A stretch of DNA of 64,000 nucleotides from JAJPHF01 sp035293805 (GCA_035293805.1 DATGMD010000044.1:223461-287460); one strand, 5' to 3'; positions 33,488-42,689 are shown, counted from the first letter of the stretch. The notes: generated by a model from the sequence alone, not told the origin. Made by a program: numbers and translations.

Positions 33488-35194
33488 TCACGCGCCCGGC
33501 GCGGCGGCCCAGCGCGCACCGCTGCGCTCCAGCAGCGCGGCCGCCTGGCTCGGGTACCAGACGCTTGCCCAGCTCGGTAGCAGCCCCTCCGCGACGAGGT
33601 CGCTCGCGGCGGCGCTGAGACAGGTCGCATAGCGCTCGGGCGTAAACGGCTGGCCGGCAGGCAGCAGGCCCAGGCGCTGCCAGGCCGCGTCCACCGTCTC
33701 CCGCAGGTCCTGCAAGCGATTGTCGTTCATGTCGATGAAAGCGCCCGTATCCGCGTTCACCGGCTCCAGGCTGGCGCCGTCGTACGCCGCGAACGCGGTG
33801 CGCTGGGCGGCGGCGTTGCCGCTGAAGCCGGCGGGGCCGGCGTAGTACTCCCCGAGCGGGCACGCGACCTCCGGCAGCGCCAGGGCCGGGTCGAAGCCGG
33901 GCGCGTCGGCCTTCGAGGCGGGCGGCGCCTCGCCGCGCTCCACCCAGGCGTCCAGCCGCTCGGCGAGCGCGTAGATGAGCGGCCCCAGGTCCAGCACGTC
34001 TTGCGAGCCCGCCAGGTCGAGCTGGCCGGCGTCGAAGTGGCTCACGCCGCGCACCTCGTACAGGCGGTGCTTCTCGCCCAGCCCCTTCTCGCGCAGCAGC
34101 TCGGCGTTCAGGCGCTTCGCCGGGAGATAGCTCAGCGGGTTGTAGAGCTGGCGCGTAACGTCGATCTGGGGCACCAGGCGCGCGCGCTCGGCCGCGTCGC
34201 GGAAGAGCACGTCCTGGCCGCCCTCGAAAGCGATGGGCAAGTAGAGCCCGTTGCCCGCGTCGTCGGCGATGAAGCCGTCGATCACCGGCCGGCCGTCGTG
34301 GCCCACGTTCGCGCCGGAGTAGTTGGTGATGCGGGCCGCGATGCCGCCGCCCGAGTGGCCGTAGTAGTAGGTGCGGCGCGGCGGCTGCCCCATCGCCTGC
34401 GCGACGTAGCGCTGGGCGAACTCGGCCATCGCCACCATGATCCCGGCGTGTCCGACGAACGTCGTGCGCAGCGTCGTCCCGTCGCGTAGCACCGCCTCAG
34501 AGGCGCCGAGCGGCGGCCGCACGCCGTCCTTGCGGAGATAGGCCACCGCGTAGCCCTGGTCCATCATCGCCGGGGCGAAGAGCGGGCGGCCGATGCCGGC
34601 CGGCAGCGGCGCGTCGGGCGTCGGCTCGGTGAGCGCCTCCATCGGCGTGTACATCCCCGAGCCGTGCTGGAGCAGGAACAGCTTGCCGTTCCACGGCGTG
34701 CCCGCGGTCGGCAGCAGTACCGTCATGCCGGCGCCGTCGGCGGCGCGGAAGGCGGCCCGCGCGTAGTAGCGCGGGCTGGTGTTGCCGTCGCCGGCGCGGA
34801 TCGGCAAGGGATACGGCTTCGTGCGGTCCACGCTGAGCAGGTGCTCCTGCGGCAGCGCGATGTCGGGCGCGTCGTATAGCCAGCTATACGGCTCGCGCGT
34901 CATCATCTGGAGCGGGCCGCCCTTCGTCACGCAGCCGTCCACGGTGCCGCTGAAGCCCACGTCGATCCTGGTGAAAGGCTGGCCGCGCGAGTCGGTCGCC
35001 GCGCTGGTCTCCTCGTGGTCGATGGTCATCGACGCCAGCGTCGCGTCGATGCGCTCGCGGAAGGGCGCCAGTGCGCAGTCGCCCTGGGCACCGGCCGGGC
35101 GGGTAGGCTGCGTCGCCATCGTCAGCGTCAGGCCGAGGAGCGCCGCGGCCCAGCGGTGCCAGGGGCGTGGTCCGGCGAGAGCGAGTGGTCGCAT
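33488..35194 (-). CDS. Secreted alpha/beta-hydrolase domain protein (tannase/Abhydrolase-like)
   Basis: This 568-residue protein has an N-terminal signal peptide (about 1-36, ending PAGAQG) and a large hydrolase domain. The nucleophile elbow GHSGGG lies near residue 280, with a candidate catalytic His in GVSHFD near 395. The length and a PWNGKLFLLQHGSG strand before the elbow resemble secreted tannase- or feruloyl-esterase-like proteins and the Abhydrolase-10 group. Paired cysteines at about 40 and 89 could form a disulphide. It may release aromatic acids from extracellular esters for the linked SBP. A deleted copy lies at 40062-41140. Confidence 0.75.
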   Translation of the reverse strand: MRPLALAGPRPWHRWAAALLGLTLTMATQPTRPAGAQGDCALAPFRERIDATLASMTIDHEETSAATDSRGQPFTRIDVGFSGTVDGCVTKGGPLQMMTREPYSWLYDAPDIALPQEHLLSVDRTKPYPLPIRAGDGNTSPRYYARAAFRAADGAGMTVLLPTAGTPWNGKLFLLQHGSGMYTPMEALTEPTPDAPLPAGIGRPLFAPAMMDQGYAVAYLRKDGVRPPLGASEAVLRDGTTLRTTFVGHAGIMVAMAEFAQRYVAQAMGQPPRRTYYYGHSGGGIAARITNYSGANVGHDGRPVIDGFIADDAGNGLYLPIAFEGGQDVLFRDAAERARLVPQIDVTRQLYNPLSYLPAKRLNAELLREKGLGEKHRLYEVRGVSHFDAGQLDLAGSQDVLDLGPLIYALAERLDAWVERGEAPPASKADAPGFDPALALPEVACPLGEYYAGPAGFSGNAAAQRTAFAAYDGASLEPVNADTGAFIDMNDNRLQDLRETVDAAWQRLGLLPAGQPFTPERYATCLSAAASDLVAEGLLPSWASVWYPSQAAALLERSGARWAAAPGA

Positions 35195-35310
35195 GGCCGC
35201 CTCCTTCCATGCGCGTAGCTGCGTACGCTGCCCAGCGGCGGCCCGGGTAATCGGATGGTCGCCGTCGTGCCTGCCGGCGCGGGATAGGCTGCCTGGCTAG
35301 CCCAAGCTGG

Positions 35311-36468
35311 CTAGAGTGCGTTGCGCTCGGCGCCCATGTACTGGCGCCAGGCCGCCCAGAACTGGCGTAGGCGGTTGTCGTCGCCGCGCGTGCCGGTGGT
35401 CGCGTCCGCGCCGCGGCCGATGAAACTGTGCCGCACGCCCTTGCCGTGCAGCCCGCGCTGCTGCAGCTCGAAGATCGGGTGGTCCTCCGTGGAGAGCGGC
35501 CCGTTGATCCACGCCTCCCAGCTCAGCCGTCGCAGCGCGCGCACCTCGTCCGTGTCGCCGCGCAGGCCGAGCACGCGGCTCTCCAAAATAGACTCCTCGA
35601 CAGCTACAGGAACCTGGCTCTCGATGGACACCATGTTACTGTGCAGCGTGATCCCCGTGTCCGGGAAGATCATCAGGATGAAGCCCTCGCCCGGCGCCAC
35701 GCCCGGCAGCGGGCACGCCAGCAGCTTCGCCGCGTAGTCGGGCTCCAGCTCGTCGAGCTTCATGCCGAGGTACTGGACGGCGTGGCCATTCGGCAGGAGA
35801 TGATAGGCCTCCGGCGGGCTGGCCTTGAGGAAGAAGGGATGGACGAACGGCACGTGGTAGCCGTCGCGGGCGTTCTCGGCCCAGCCCTTCCAGTTCGCCT
35901 TGACCGGCAGCGTGCGCTGGTGGAACACCTCCAGCTCGCCACCGCCCAGCGCCTTGCCCAGCACCGCGATCACGTCGGGCCCCAGGAACTCTTCGAGCGG
36001 GGGGGCGTCGGGGTCGAGACAGACGAAGACGAGCCCGTACACGCTGCCCACCCGCACCGGCGCGAGGCCGTAGTCCTCCTTGCGCCAGGCGGAAGGCTCG
36101 TAGGCCTCGGGCCCCGGCACGCTGAGCAGGTCGCCGTCGAGCGAGTAGGTCCACCAGTGGTAGCGGCAGCGCAGCGTCGCGGCGCGCCCACGTGGCTGGT
36201 CGGCCACCATGGCGCCCCGGTGGCGGCACGTGTTGTAGAAGGCGCGCAGCTCCCCGTGCGCGTTGCGCACGACGACGACCGGGCTCCCTGCCACGTCCCG
36301 GGCGAGGTATTGACCGGGCAGCGCCACCTCGCTCTCGTGACAGTAGAAGACCCACACCCGCTCGAAGATGCGCTCCCGCTCCAGTTCGAAAGCGCGGGGA
36401 TCGGTGTACAGCCGGTTGTCGACGAAGTGGGTCTGATCCGTCCGGGTTCGCCGCTCCGCCGCCAGCAT
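35311..36468 (-). CDS. Aromatic ring-hydroxylating dioxygenase alpha subunit (Rieske), distinct subfamily
   Basis: The 385-residue product belongs to the classical ring-hydroxylating alpha-subunit group, not the phthalate type: it begins with a DNRLYTDPRAFELERERIFERVWVFYCHESE region. Rieske ligands are C81-x-H83 and C101-x2-H104 (17 between). Iron ligands are D202, H205 and H210 (RDGYHVPFVH), and CRHRG and CRYHWW replace the usual CxHRG/CxYHGW. No beta subunit is adjacent, so it may be a homomultimer. It heads the minus-strand run ending at 31586, separated from the secreted hydrolase by 116 bp. GGGGAGGT precedes the ATG. Confidence 0.88.
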   Translation of the reverse strand: MLAAERRTRTDQTHFVDNRLYTDPRAFELERERIFERVWVFYCHESEVALPGQYLARDVAGSPVVVVRNAHGELRAFYNTCRHRGAMVADQPRGRAATLRCRYHWWTYSLDGDLLSVPGPEAYEPSAWRKEDYGLAPVRVGSVYGLVFVCLDPDAPPLEEFLGPDVIAVLGKALGGGELEVFHQRTLPVKANWKGWAENARDGYHVPFVHPFFLKASPPEAYHLLPNGHAVQYLGMKLDELEPDYAAKLLACPLPGVAPGEGFILMIFPDTGITLHSNMVSIESQVPVAVEESILESRVLGLRGDTDEVRALRRLSWEAWINGPLSTEDHPIFELQQRGLHGKGVRHSFIGRGADATTGTRGDDNRLRQFWAAWRQYMGAERNAL

Positions 36469-36512
36469 GTCGCCACCTCCCCACCGCGCGAACCACCGCC
36501 CCGTCGCGCTCT

Positions 36513-36543
36513 ATTGTCGTGGAGGCAGTGTGGCCGGCGTCAA
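36513..36543 (-). promoter_or_regulatory. Possible promoter of the ring-hydroxylating dioxygenase run
   Basis: On the minus strand TTGACG (36543-36538) and GACAAT (36518-36513) are 19 nt apart, longer than optimal. The start would be about 35-40 bases before the ATG at 36468. Confidence 0.35.
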
Positions 36544-36665
36544 GGGAGGCCGCGGCCGCGACGGGCTGACCGCGGTGTCCGGTGGTCGCGACACCGCGCG
36601 GTAGGCTATGCTGGGCCGTGGCTTCCGATACCCCGCCAGCCGGAAACGAGGAGTGGCTACCCGTC

Positions 36666-36848
36666 ATGGCGACGCTGACCTGTATCGCCTGTCTCCGCGA
36701 CTGCGGGGCCGCCGCCCCGGGCGAGTATCAGCGGCTCGTCTACTTCGACGACCTGTGCATCTGCCGTGAGTGCCTGGAAGAGGCGCGCAGCGGCGCCGCG
36801 CGTCTGGCGGGCAATGCCGCTCGGCCGGTGGACGCTGCCGGCGACTGA
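36666..36848 (+). CDS. Small CxxC zinc-ribbon-like protein of unknown function
   Basis: Sixty residues from the ATG at 36666; a GTG 48 bases upstream in frame would add 16. Cysteines occur as C6-x2-C9 and C33-x2-C36, with further C13 and C31, the spacing of a zinc ribbon or rubredoxin-like knuckle. No family is recognised. Codon use is like its neighbours and it precedes an amidohydrolase by 65 bp. Function unknown. Confidence 0.5.
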   Translation: MATLTCIACLRDCGAAAPGEYQRLVYFDDLCICRECLEEARSGAARLAGNAARPVDAAGD

Positions 36849-36913
36849 GCGGCAGCTAATCGCCGTGACTCCCTGGCCGTGCTGCCAATTCCGCGCGAGG
36901 ATCGGGTGCTCCG

Positions 36914-38377
36914 GTGCAGCCAGTCGATCTGACCATCGAGAACGGCTACGTCATCACCATGGACGAGCAGCGCCGCCTGCTCGATCGGGGCACGGTCGTC
37001 GTGGACGGGACGCGCATCGTGGACGTGGGCCCTGCCGCCGAGCTGGCGGGCCGCTACGCGCCGCGCACGCGGATCGACGCCACGCACAAGGCGGTGCTGC
37101 CCGGGCTCATCGACACCCACGCGCACGCCGGCATCGCCTGGTTCAAGGACCTGATGCACCTGCCCGGGCGCAAGATCCGCGAGCTGGTGGACCACGTCGT
37201 GTTCCGCGCCACCGGGCCGGAGTTCTGGTACGCTGAGGGGCTGCTGACGGGGCTGGAGCGGCTGAAAGCCGGCACGACGCTCGGGCTGTTCTTCTGCGGC
37301 GGGGCGCCGCGCGCCGACCGCCCCGAGCCGTTCGAGCGCTTCATGGACGGCAGCGTCGAGGTCGGCGTGCGCAGTGCGCTCGCGGTCGGCCCGGCGCGGC
37401 CGCCGTGGCCCCGGACCTTCTCGTGGTGGGAGGACGGCAAGCGCACCGATTACCCGGTGACGATGGAGGGCACCTTTCGCGTCGTGGGCGATCTGGCCCG
37501 CCGCCGGCAGGGCGACGCCGACGGCCTGGTCAGCGTCTGGCTGGGCGCGTCGCGGCTGCTCGGCCCGTCGCCGTTCGACGTGATGTTCACGCCCGAGCAC
37601 GCCCGCCTGGCGATCGCGCAAGCGCGCCGCCTCGACCGCGCCGCGAAGGAGTACGGCCTGCGGTTCCACACCCACGGCTACGGCGGAGCCATCGCGTTCG
37701 TGCAGCGGGAGGTGAGCCTGCTCGGCTCGCACGTCTGCCTGGCGCACGCGCAGGGGCTCAGCGACGACGAGGTGCGCCAGTTCGCCGACACGGGCGCGAG
37801 CATCGCCTACTGCCCGGCGGCGCCGCGCAACTACCTGTTCGCCCCGGCGCGCTGCCCCGTGCCGGAGTGTCTGGCGGCGGGCGTGACCGTGGCGATCGCC
37901 TCCGACGGCCCCGCGCCCTACGGCAACTTGGAGCTCTTCAGCCAGCTGCGCAGCGCGCTCACACACCAGCGCTACGCGCTGCGCGCCCCGCGGGCGCTGA
38001 CGGAGGGTCAGGCGCTGGAGATGGTGACGCTCCACGCCGCGCGGGCGATGGGCGTGGAGCGGGAGCTGGGCTCGCTCACGGTCGGCAAGCGCGCCGACGT
38101 CATCACGATTGATCTGCGCTCGCCGCGCCTGCTGCCCCGCCACCTGGTGCCGCTGCGCGTGGTGAGCCGGGCCGAGAGCGGCGACGTGCTCGACGTGGTG
38201 GTGAACGGGCGGCTGCTGATGGCCGACCGGCGCGTGCTGAGCGTGGACGAGGCGCGCGTGCTGGCCTTCGCCGAGGCGCAGGAGGCGCTCGCCGTGGAGC
38301 GCAGCGGCATCGCGCCGTTCCTGGAGCTGCCCACGAGCTTCTGGCCGGCCGCACCCGCGGCGTCGTCACCGGCGTAA
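36914..38377 (+). CDS. Metal-dependent amidohydrolase (cytosine deaminase/AtzA-like)
   Basis: The 487-residue product starts at a GTG. It has the N-terminal beta-sandwich strand (LTIENGYVITMDEQ), then H69-x-H71 (IDTHAHAG), H254 (FHTHGYG), H278 (CLAHAQG) and D331 (ASDGPAP), a complete mononuclear metal site. The C-terminal LTVGKRADVITIDL closes the sandwich. Subfamily members hydrolyse C-N or C-Cl bonds of N-heterocycles, guanine or chlorotriazines; aromatic ring substituents are plausible here. The SBP gene follows 20 bp downstream, so the two are co-transcribed. Confidence 0.85.
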   Translation: MQPVDLTIENGYVITMDEQRRLLDRGTVVVDGTRIVDVGPAAELAGRYAPRTRIDATHKAVLPGLIDTHAHAGIAWFKDLMHLPGRKIRELVDHVVFRATGPEFWYAEGLLTGLERLKAGTTLGLFFCGGAPRADRPEPFERFMDGSVEVGVRSALAVGPARPPWPRTFSWWEDGKRTDYPVTMEGTFRVVGDLARRRQGDADGLVSVWLGASRLLGPSPFDVMFTPEHARLAIAQARRLDRAAKEYGLRFHTHGYGGAIAFVQREVSLLGSHVCLAHAQGLSDDEVRQFADTGASIAYCPAAPRNYLFAPARCPVPECLAAGVTVAIASDGPAPYGNLELFSQLRSALTHQRYALRAPRALTEGQALEMVTLHAARAMGVERELGSLTVGKRADVITIDLRSPRLLPRHLVPLRVVSRAESGDVLDVVVNGRLLMADRRVLSVDEARVLAFAEAQEALAVERSGIAPFLELPTSFWPAAPAASSPA

Positions 38378-38397
38378 CTGCGCAAGGAGGCGACCGG

Positions 38398-39540
38398 ATG
38401 TGGCAGCTTCGCCGTCTGGGCCGCGCAGCTCTGGTCATCGTGCTCGTTCTGGCCTCGGCGCTCGCGGCCTGCGCGCCGAGCAGCGCCGGGCCGCCGGCCG
38501 CGCCCACCGTGGCCGCGCTCGCGCCGACGGGCGCCCCGCAGTCGCCGGCTGCGGGCGGGCCCGCGGCCCGCCCCGCGACCGAGCCGCCTATGCCGCCGAC
38601 CCGCACCGCGGTGAAGGTGCGCGTCCACGGGCGGCCGGAGCAGGCGCAGTTCGAGATCGCCTACCGGCGCGGCTACTTCGACCGTCTGGGTCTCGACGTA
38701 GACCCGGTCCCGCTCGGGGTCGGCGCGGAGGTTACGCAGTCGCTCGCGACGAACCAGATCCAGGTCGGCTCCGTCACGCCGAACGCGGCGCTGTTCAACG
38801 CCTTCAACCGCGGCATCGACGTGCGCCTCGTGGCTGACTGGGCGCACGTCGGCAGCGCGGCGGACACGACCATCGCTATCCTGGTGCGGGACGACCTCGC
38901 CGGCCAGGCCGCGTCGCTCGCCGCGCTCAAGGGAACGACCTTCGCCAACGGGGGCGCCCCGGGCAGCATCGGCGACCTGCTCTTGCAGCGGGCGCTCGAC
39001 AAGGACGGCCTCGCCTGGTCGGACCTGGACGTGGTCTACCTGCCGATTGCAGACATCACCGCGGGCCTCGCCAACCGTAAGGTAGCGGCCGGCATGCTCG
39101 CGGAGCCGGCGGTCACACAGGCGGAACAGGACGGGATCGCGCGCGTGCTGTACCCCGCGGGCGCACTTATCCCCGGCGCGCAGGTCTCGGTGCTGGCGTT
39201 CTCGCCCGAGTTCGCGGCCCAGACCGACGCCGCGACACGCTTCCTGGTCGGCTACCTGCAAGGCGTCCGCGACTACTCCGACGCCTTCCACCTGCACAAG
39301 GACCGCGACGCCGTGATCGCGCTCCTGACCCAATACCTGTCGCTGAAAGACGCCAAGACGTGGGAGGCGTTCGGCCCGGCCTTCGTCGATCTGAACGGCC
39401 AGATCGACGTCGCGGACCTGCAAGCCCAAGCCGCCTTCCATGCGGCGCGCGGCGCGCTCACCGGGCCCGCGCCCGATGTGGCGAAGTTCGTGGACCCTGG
39501 GTTCGCCGAGGCGGCGGTCCGACAATTGGGGCGCCGCTAG
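38398..39540 (+). CDS. ABC substrate-binding lipoprotein, NMT1/SsuA type
   Basis: A 380-residue lipoprotein with LAAC lipobox (C25) and a linker to about 65. It is a close paralogue of the product of 3033-4160: shared segments include NAALFNAFNRGIDVRLVADW, VTQAEQ near residue 238 and AAVRQLGRR at the end. It is preceded by AAGGAGGCGACC and is probably in one transcript with the amidohydrolase and the SnoaL-like gene. The paralogue sits beside a Rieske gene, this one beside an amidohydrolase, so duplicated receptors have taken different enzymatic partners. Confidence 0.88.
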   Translation: MWQLRRLGRAALVIVLVLASALAACAPSSAGPPAAPTVAALAPTGAPQSPAAGGPAARPATEPPMPPTRTAVKVRVHGRPEQAQFEIAYRRGYFDRLGLDVDPVPLGVGAEVTQSLATNQIQVGSVTPNAALFNAFNRGIDVRLVADWAHVGSAADTTIAILVRDDLAGQAASLAALKGTTFANGGAPGSIGDLLLQRALDKDGLAWSDLDVVYLPIADITAGLANRKVAAGMLAEPAVTQAEQDGIARVLYPAGALIPGAQVSVLAFSPEFAAQTDAATRFLVGYLQGVRDYSDAFHLHKDRDAVIALLTQYLSLKDAKTWEAFGPAFVDLNGQIDVADLQAQAAFHAARGALTGPAPDVAKFVDPGFAEAAVRQLGRR

Positions 39541-39584
39541 CGTCGCCGGGCCGTGCCGTGCGAGGGCAGGAGGGAAGGCGGGCG

Positions 39585-40034
39585 ATGGACGGCGGGCCGA
39601 TCGCGGTGGTGCGCGCGCTGTACGACGCCTACAACCGTCGCAATTGGGCGGCGGCGCTGCCCTGCATCGCGGACGGGTGCGAGTGGCAGAACATGGCCAC
39701 GGGCTGGACCTACCGCAGCGGGGCGGAAGTCGTCGCGGGCATGCAGCGCTTCACCACCGCCTTCCCGGACCTGCGGGTGGAGCTGACCAACGTCATTCGG
39801 CAAGGCGACGCGCTCGCCTTCGAGTGGCGCGGCCAGGGCACGCTCCAGCAGCCGCTCCACCGCCCCGAAGGCTGGTACGCGCCCACCGGACGCAGCTTCA
39901 CCCAGTATGGGTGCTGCGTGGCGGAGGTGCGGGATAGTCGGATCGTCCGCTGCCGCGACTACTTCGACGGCGAGTCGCTTCGCCACCAGCTCGGCTTGTC
40001 GGCGCCGCGCCCGGCGCCACCAGCCGTCGGCTGA
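39585..40034 (+). CDS. SnoaL/NTF2-like small protein
   Basis: The 149-residue product begins at the ATG after AGGAGGGAAGG. It has the SnoaL pattern: VVRALYDAYNRRNWAAALPCIADGCEW at the N-terminus, GAEVVAGMQRFTTAFPDLRVEL in the middle, and RDYFDGESLRHQLGL at the C-terminus. Members include polyketide cyclases, dehydratases and ring-modifying enzymes with a conical pocket. An active-site residue cannot be assigned. It lies 44 bp after the SBP gene, in a likely operon. Confidence 0.75.
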   Translation: MDGGPIAVVRALYDAYNRRNWAAALPCIADGCEWQNMATGWTYRSGAEVVAGMQRFTTAFPDLRVELTNVIRQGDALAFEWRGQGTLQQPLHRPEGWYAPTGRSFTQYGCCVAEVRDSRIVRCRDYFDGESLRHQLGLSAPRPAPPAVG

Positions 40035-40061
40035 CTGCATGAGAGAAGGGAGGACCGCGCG

Positions 40062-41140
40062 TTGAGCGAACCCGCGAGCGTCTGGCACACGGCGACCTGG
40101 CCACGGCGGATAGCGCCTCTGCTGACGCTTGTTATCCTCGCCACTACGGGCGAGGCGAGTCCGCGCGCGGCCGCCCAGCCGGCTGGCGACTGCGCGCTGG
40201 CGCCTTGGCGCGAGCGGATCGACGCCGCAGTGGCCTCGATTACTGTCGAGCACGAGGACCGGGTCGGGCGGGCCGCGAATCTCCAGGGCCAGCCCTACAA
40301 GATCGTCGACGTCGGCCTGAGCGGCACGGTGGATGGCTGCGTGGTGAAGAGCGGTCCGATCCCCGCGCTCGCGCCGGACGGTTATAGCTGGCTCTACGAC
40401 GCGCCCGACATCAGCCTGCCCGAGGAGCACGTGACGGCCGCGCCGAGCGATGTCCATCCCCTGCCGTACACGGCGACCAGTGGCAACACCAGCCAGCGCT
40501 ACTACGCGCGCGGCACCTTCCGGGCCGCGGATGGCGCGGGCATCACGTTCTTCCTGCCTGCCGCGGGCACACTGTGGAACGGCAAGCTGTACGTGGTCGA
40601 GCGCGGCTCGGGCATCGCGGTGCGCCAGCACCCACCGACAACCTGGACCTGGGCGCGCTCATGGCCGCGCTGATCGACGCGCTCGACGCCTGGGTCGACC
40701 GCGGCGTCGCGCCTGCCCCGTCGAAGTCCGATGCGCCGGGCTACGAGCCGGCCCTCGCGCTTCCCGAGGTGGCCTGCCCGCTCGGGGTGTACTACGCCGG
40801 GCCGCCGCAGTTTCCCGGCCCGCCCGGCACGCAGCGCACCGCGTTCGCGGCGTTCGACGGCGCGAGCCCCGAGCCGGTCGACTCGGTGCTGCGTCAGCTC
40901 GTCGACATGAACGGCAACGGCGTCGCGGACACACGGGAGACCGTCGAGGCGGCCTGGCGCCGCTTAGGTCTGCTGCGTCCGGACGAGACGTTCGACGGGC
41001 AGGTGTACGCGGCCTGCCTGGCGGACGCGGCGCGCGACCTCGTCCAGCAGGGGCTGCTGCCGCCCGACACGACGGCCTGGTACGCGCGCGAGGCGCCCCG
41101 GCTGCTGGCCGACAGCGGCGCCGCCTGGGGCAAGCGATGA
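40062..41140 (+). pseudogene. Internally deleted, frameshifted copy of the secreted alpha/beta-hydrolase
   Basis: From a TTG at 40062 (behind AAGGGAGGA), about 190 residues match the N-terminal third of the product of 33488-35194: signal peptide, GDCALAP, SGTVDGCV, YSWLYDAPDI and WNGKLYVVERGSG. Near 40625 the frame changes; the continuation in another frame (TDNLDLGALM to about 41140) matches the last third, including ALALPEVACPLG and a TRETVEAAWRRLGLL segment. About 210 residues, including the GHSGGG nucleophile region and putative catalytic His, are missing. The product cannot be an active hydrolase. Confidence 0.85.
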
Positions 41141-41604
41141 ACCCGTCCGCCGCACCCCGCCGGCCGCCGCGCTGGCTGTTCCGCCTGCTGAACCCGCTGT
41201 TCACGGCGCTGCTGCGCTCCCCACTCCACGGCCTGCTGAGCGGGCGCCTGCTGCTCCTCACGTTTCGTGGGCGTCGCTCGGGCAAGCTGTACACGATCCC
41301 GGTAGGATACGCGCAAGTGGACGACCGACACCTGCTGCTCGGCACCGAGAGCGCCTGGAAAGCGAACCTGCGCGGCGGGGCGCGCGTACGCCTGCGCCTA
41401 CGCGGCCACGGGCGCTATGGGGCCGCGCGCGTGATCGACGATGCCGCTGGCATGGCCGCCGCCTACCGCCAGATGCTCGAAGCAGCGCCCGGCTACGGCC
41501 GCGCCATCGGCATCACGCTCGGGCCGGACGGTGAGCCAGACCCCACGGACGTCGCCCGCGCCCGAGCGGCCGGCCACGTCGTGGTCGAGATTGTGTTGGA
41601 GTAG
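41137..41604 (+). CDS. F420H2-dependent nitroreductase/deazaflavin-type family protein
   Basis: The 155-residue product matches the DDN/F420-dependent quinone-reductase family (DUF385): FRGRRSGKLYTIPVGYAQV near residues 43-61 and ANLRGGARVRLRLRG near 80-94. An N-terminal hydrophobic stretch, WLFRLLNPLFTALLRS, may touch the membrane. Such enzymes reduce quinones or aromatic nitro groups with F420H2. If so, the organism makes F420, which helps narrow its identity. Its ATG overlaps the pseudogene stop (ATGA). Confidence 0.72.
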   Translation: MNPSAAPRRPPRWLFRLLNPLFTALLRSPLHGLLSGRLLLLTFRGRRSGKLYTIPVGYAQVDDRHLLLGTESAWKANLRGGARVRLRLRGHGRYGAARVIDDAAGMAAAYRQMLEAAPGYGRAIGITLGPDGEPDPTDVARARAAGHVVVEIVLE

Positions 41605-41729
41605 CAGCGGCGCTGGCTGTTCCGCGCGCTCACCCCGCCGCTTACCGGGCCGTGGCGCTTGCGCCGATAAGCGCTTACAGGCGGGGCGGAGAGCGGGGCG
41701 GTCGCAAAGGGGCTGGGCCGTGCGGGGCT

Positions 41730-42689
41730 TCAGGGCAAGACGCGGCCAGCGAGGTCCCAGCAAGCCACGCCCATGCCCATGATAGCTCGATAGAAGGGCT
41801 CGTAGACGACCAGCTCGGGGCGCACGTCGCCGATGACGCCGAGCAGGGCGATCCAGGCCCGCAGCTCGATCTCGCCGTGGTCGAGCAGGTCCGTGGACGT
41901 CAGCGCCGCCAACGCGCGCCCGTCTCCGGTCGCCAGCCGTTCCAGGAGCCAGCGGTCAAAGGTCTCGTCGATCGCGCCGTAGCCGTGGGGCCCTAGGTAG
42001 TGGGCCCAGGGATAGCCGCCGGTAAAGTGTGAGAGCCCCCCACTGGCATAGAGGGCGACACGCCCAACGCCCGTGTAGGCCCGCACGATCCGACCGAGGA
42101 CCTGGCCCAGGTAGTAACACCGCGCGGGCGAGGGCGCGGGCACGTGGATGGCGTTGACGAACACCGGGATCACGGGCACCCGCGCCTCGGGGTCGACGAC
42201 ACGCAGGACCGGGCCGAAGGCGTGGGCGCATAGCAGGTCGTTCGGAAACGAGCGAACCGACGCCATGTCGATGTCCGCCTCGACGCACCCGGTCAGGATC
42301 GCCTCGGCCAGGTCCGGCCGGGAGCGGTAGTGCGGCCCCTCCGTGTCTCCGCGCCGGCCGACCATGAAGCCATCGCCCACGTAGATGGCGAGCTGCGGGA
42401 GGTTGGCGTCGGTGAAGTTCTCGTTCTGGTCGTCGGCCACCATGATGAGCACGTCGGGCCGCGCGGCCGCGAGCTTGCGGCGCAGGAAGGCGAAGGCTTC
42501 CCGCACGTGGGCGTAGCGGGCGGCGACCACCTCGTCAGTTTCCGGGACGATACCTGGCTGCTCGGGCGGCTCCACCCCCATGCGCCCAACATAGACGGCC
42601 CGGTTGCGGGCGCGGTCCGCATCCCAGCGCGCGGGATCGGTCACGGCGAAGGCGTGCGACGAGGCCATCGCCACGGTCCACTGAGCCAT
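41730..42689 (-). CDS. LigB-family extradiol dioxygenase-like protein with altered iron ligand
   Basis: From the ATG at 42689 the product has 319 residues. The LigB pattern is clear: SSHAFAV with H12, GGLSHFTGG with H221 and GEIELRAWI with E275. At the second iron-ligand position, where LigB has NEH (H57 in the 19940 product), this protein reads ADDQNENF, apparently Gln88 in place of His. It may bind iron differently or not at all. No LigA-like small subunit is adjacent. A meta-cleavage-product hydrolase gene lies upstream on the same strand, transcribed from a promoter in the 43928-43956 region. Confidence 0.75.
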   Translation of the reverse strand: MAQWTVAMASSHAFAVTDPARWDADRARNRAVYVGRMGVEPPEQPGIVPETDEVVAARYAHVREAFAFLRRKLAAARPDVLIMVADDQNENFTDANLPQLAIYVGDGFMVGRRGDTEGPHYRSRPDLAEAILTGCVEADIDMASVRSFPNDLLCAHAFGPVLRVVDPEARVPVIPVFVNAIHVPAPSPARCYYLGQVLGRIVRAYTGVGRVALYASGGLSHFTGGYPWAHYLGPHGYGAIDETFDRWLLERLATGDGRALAALTSTDLLDHGEIELRAWIALLGVIGDVRPELVVYEPFYRAIMGMGVACWDLAGRVLP

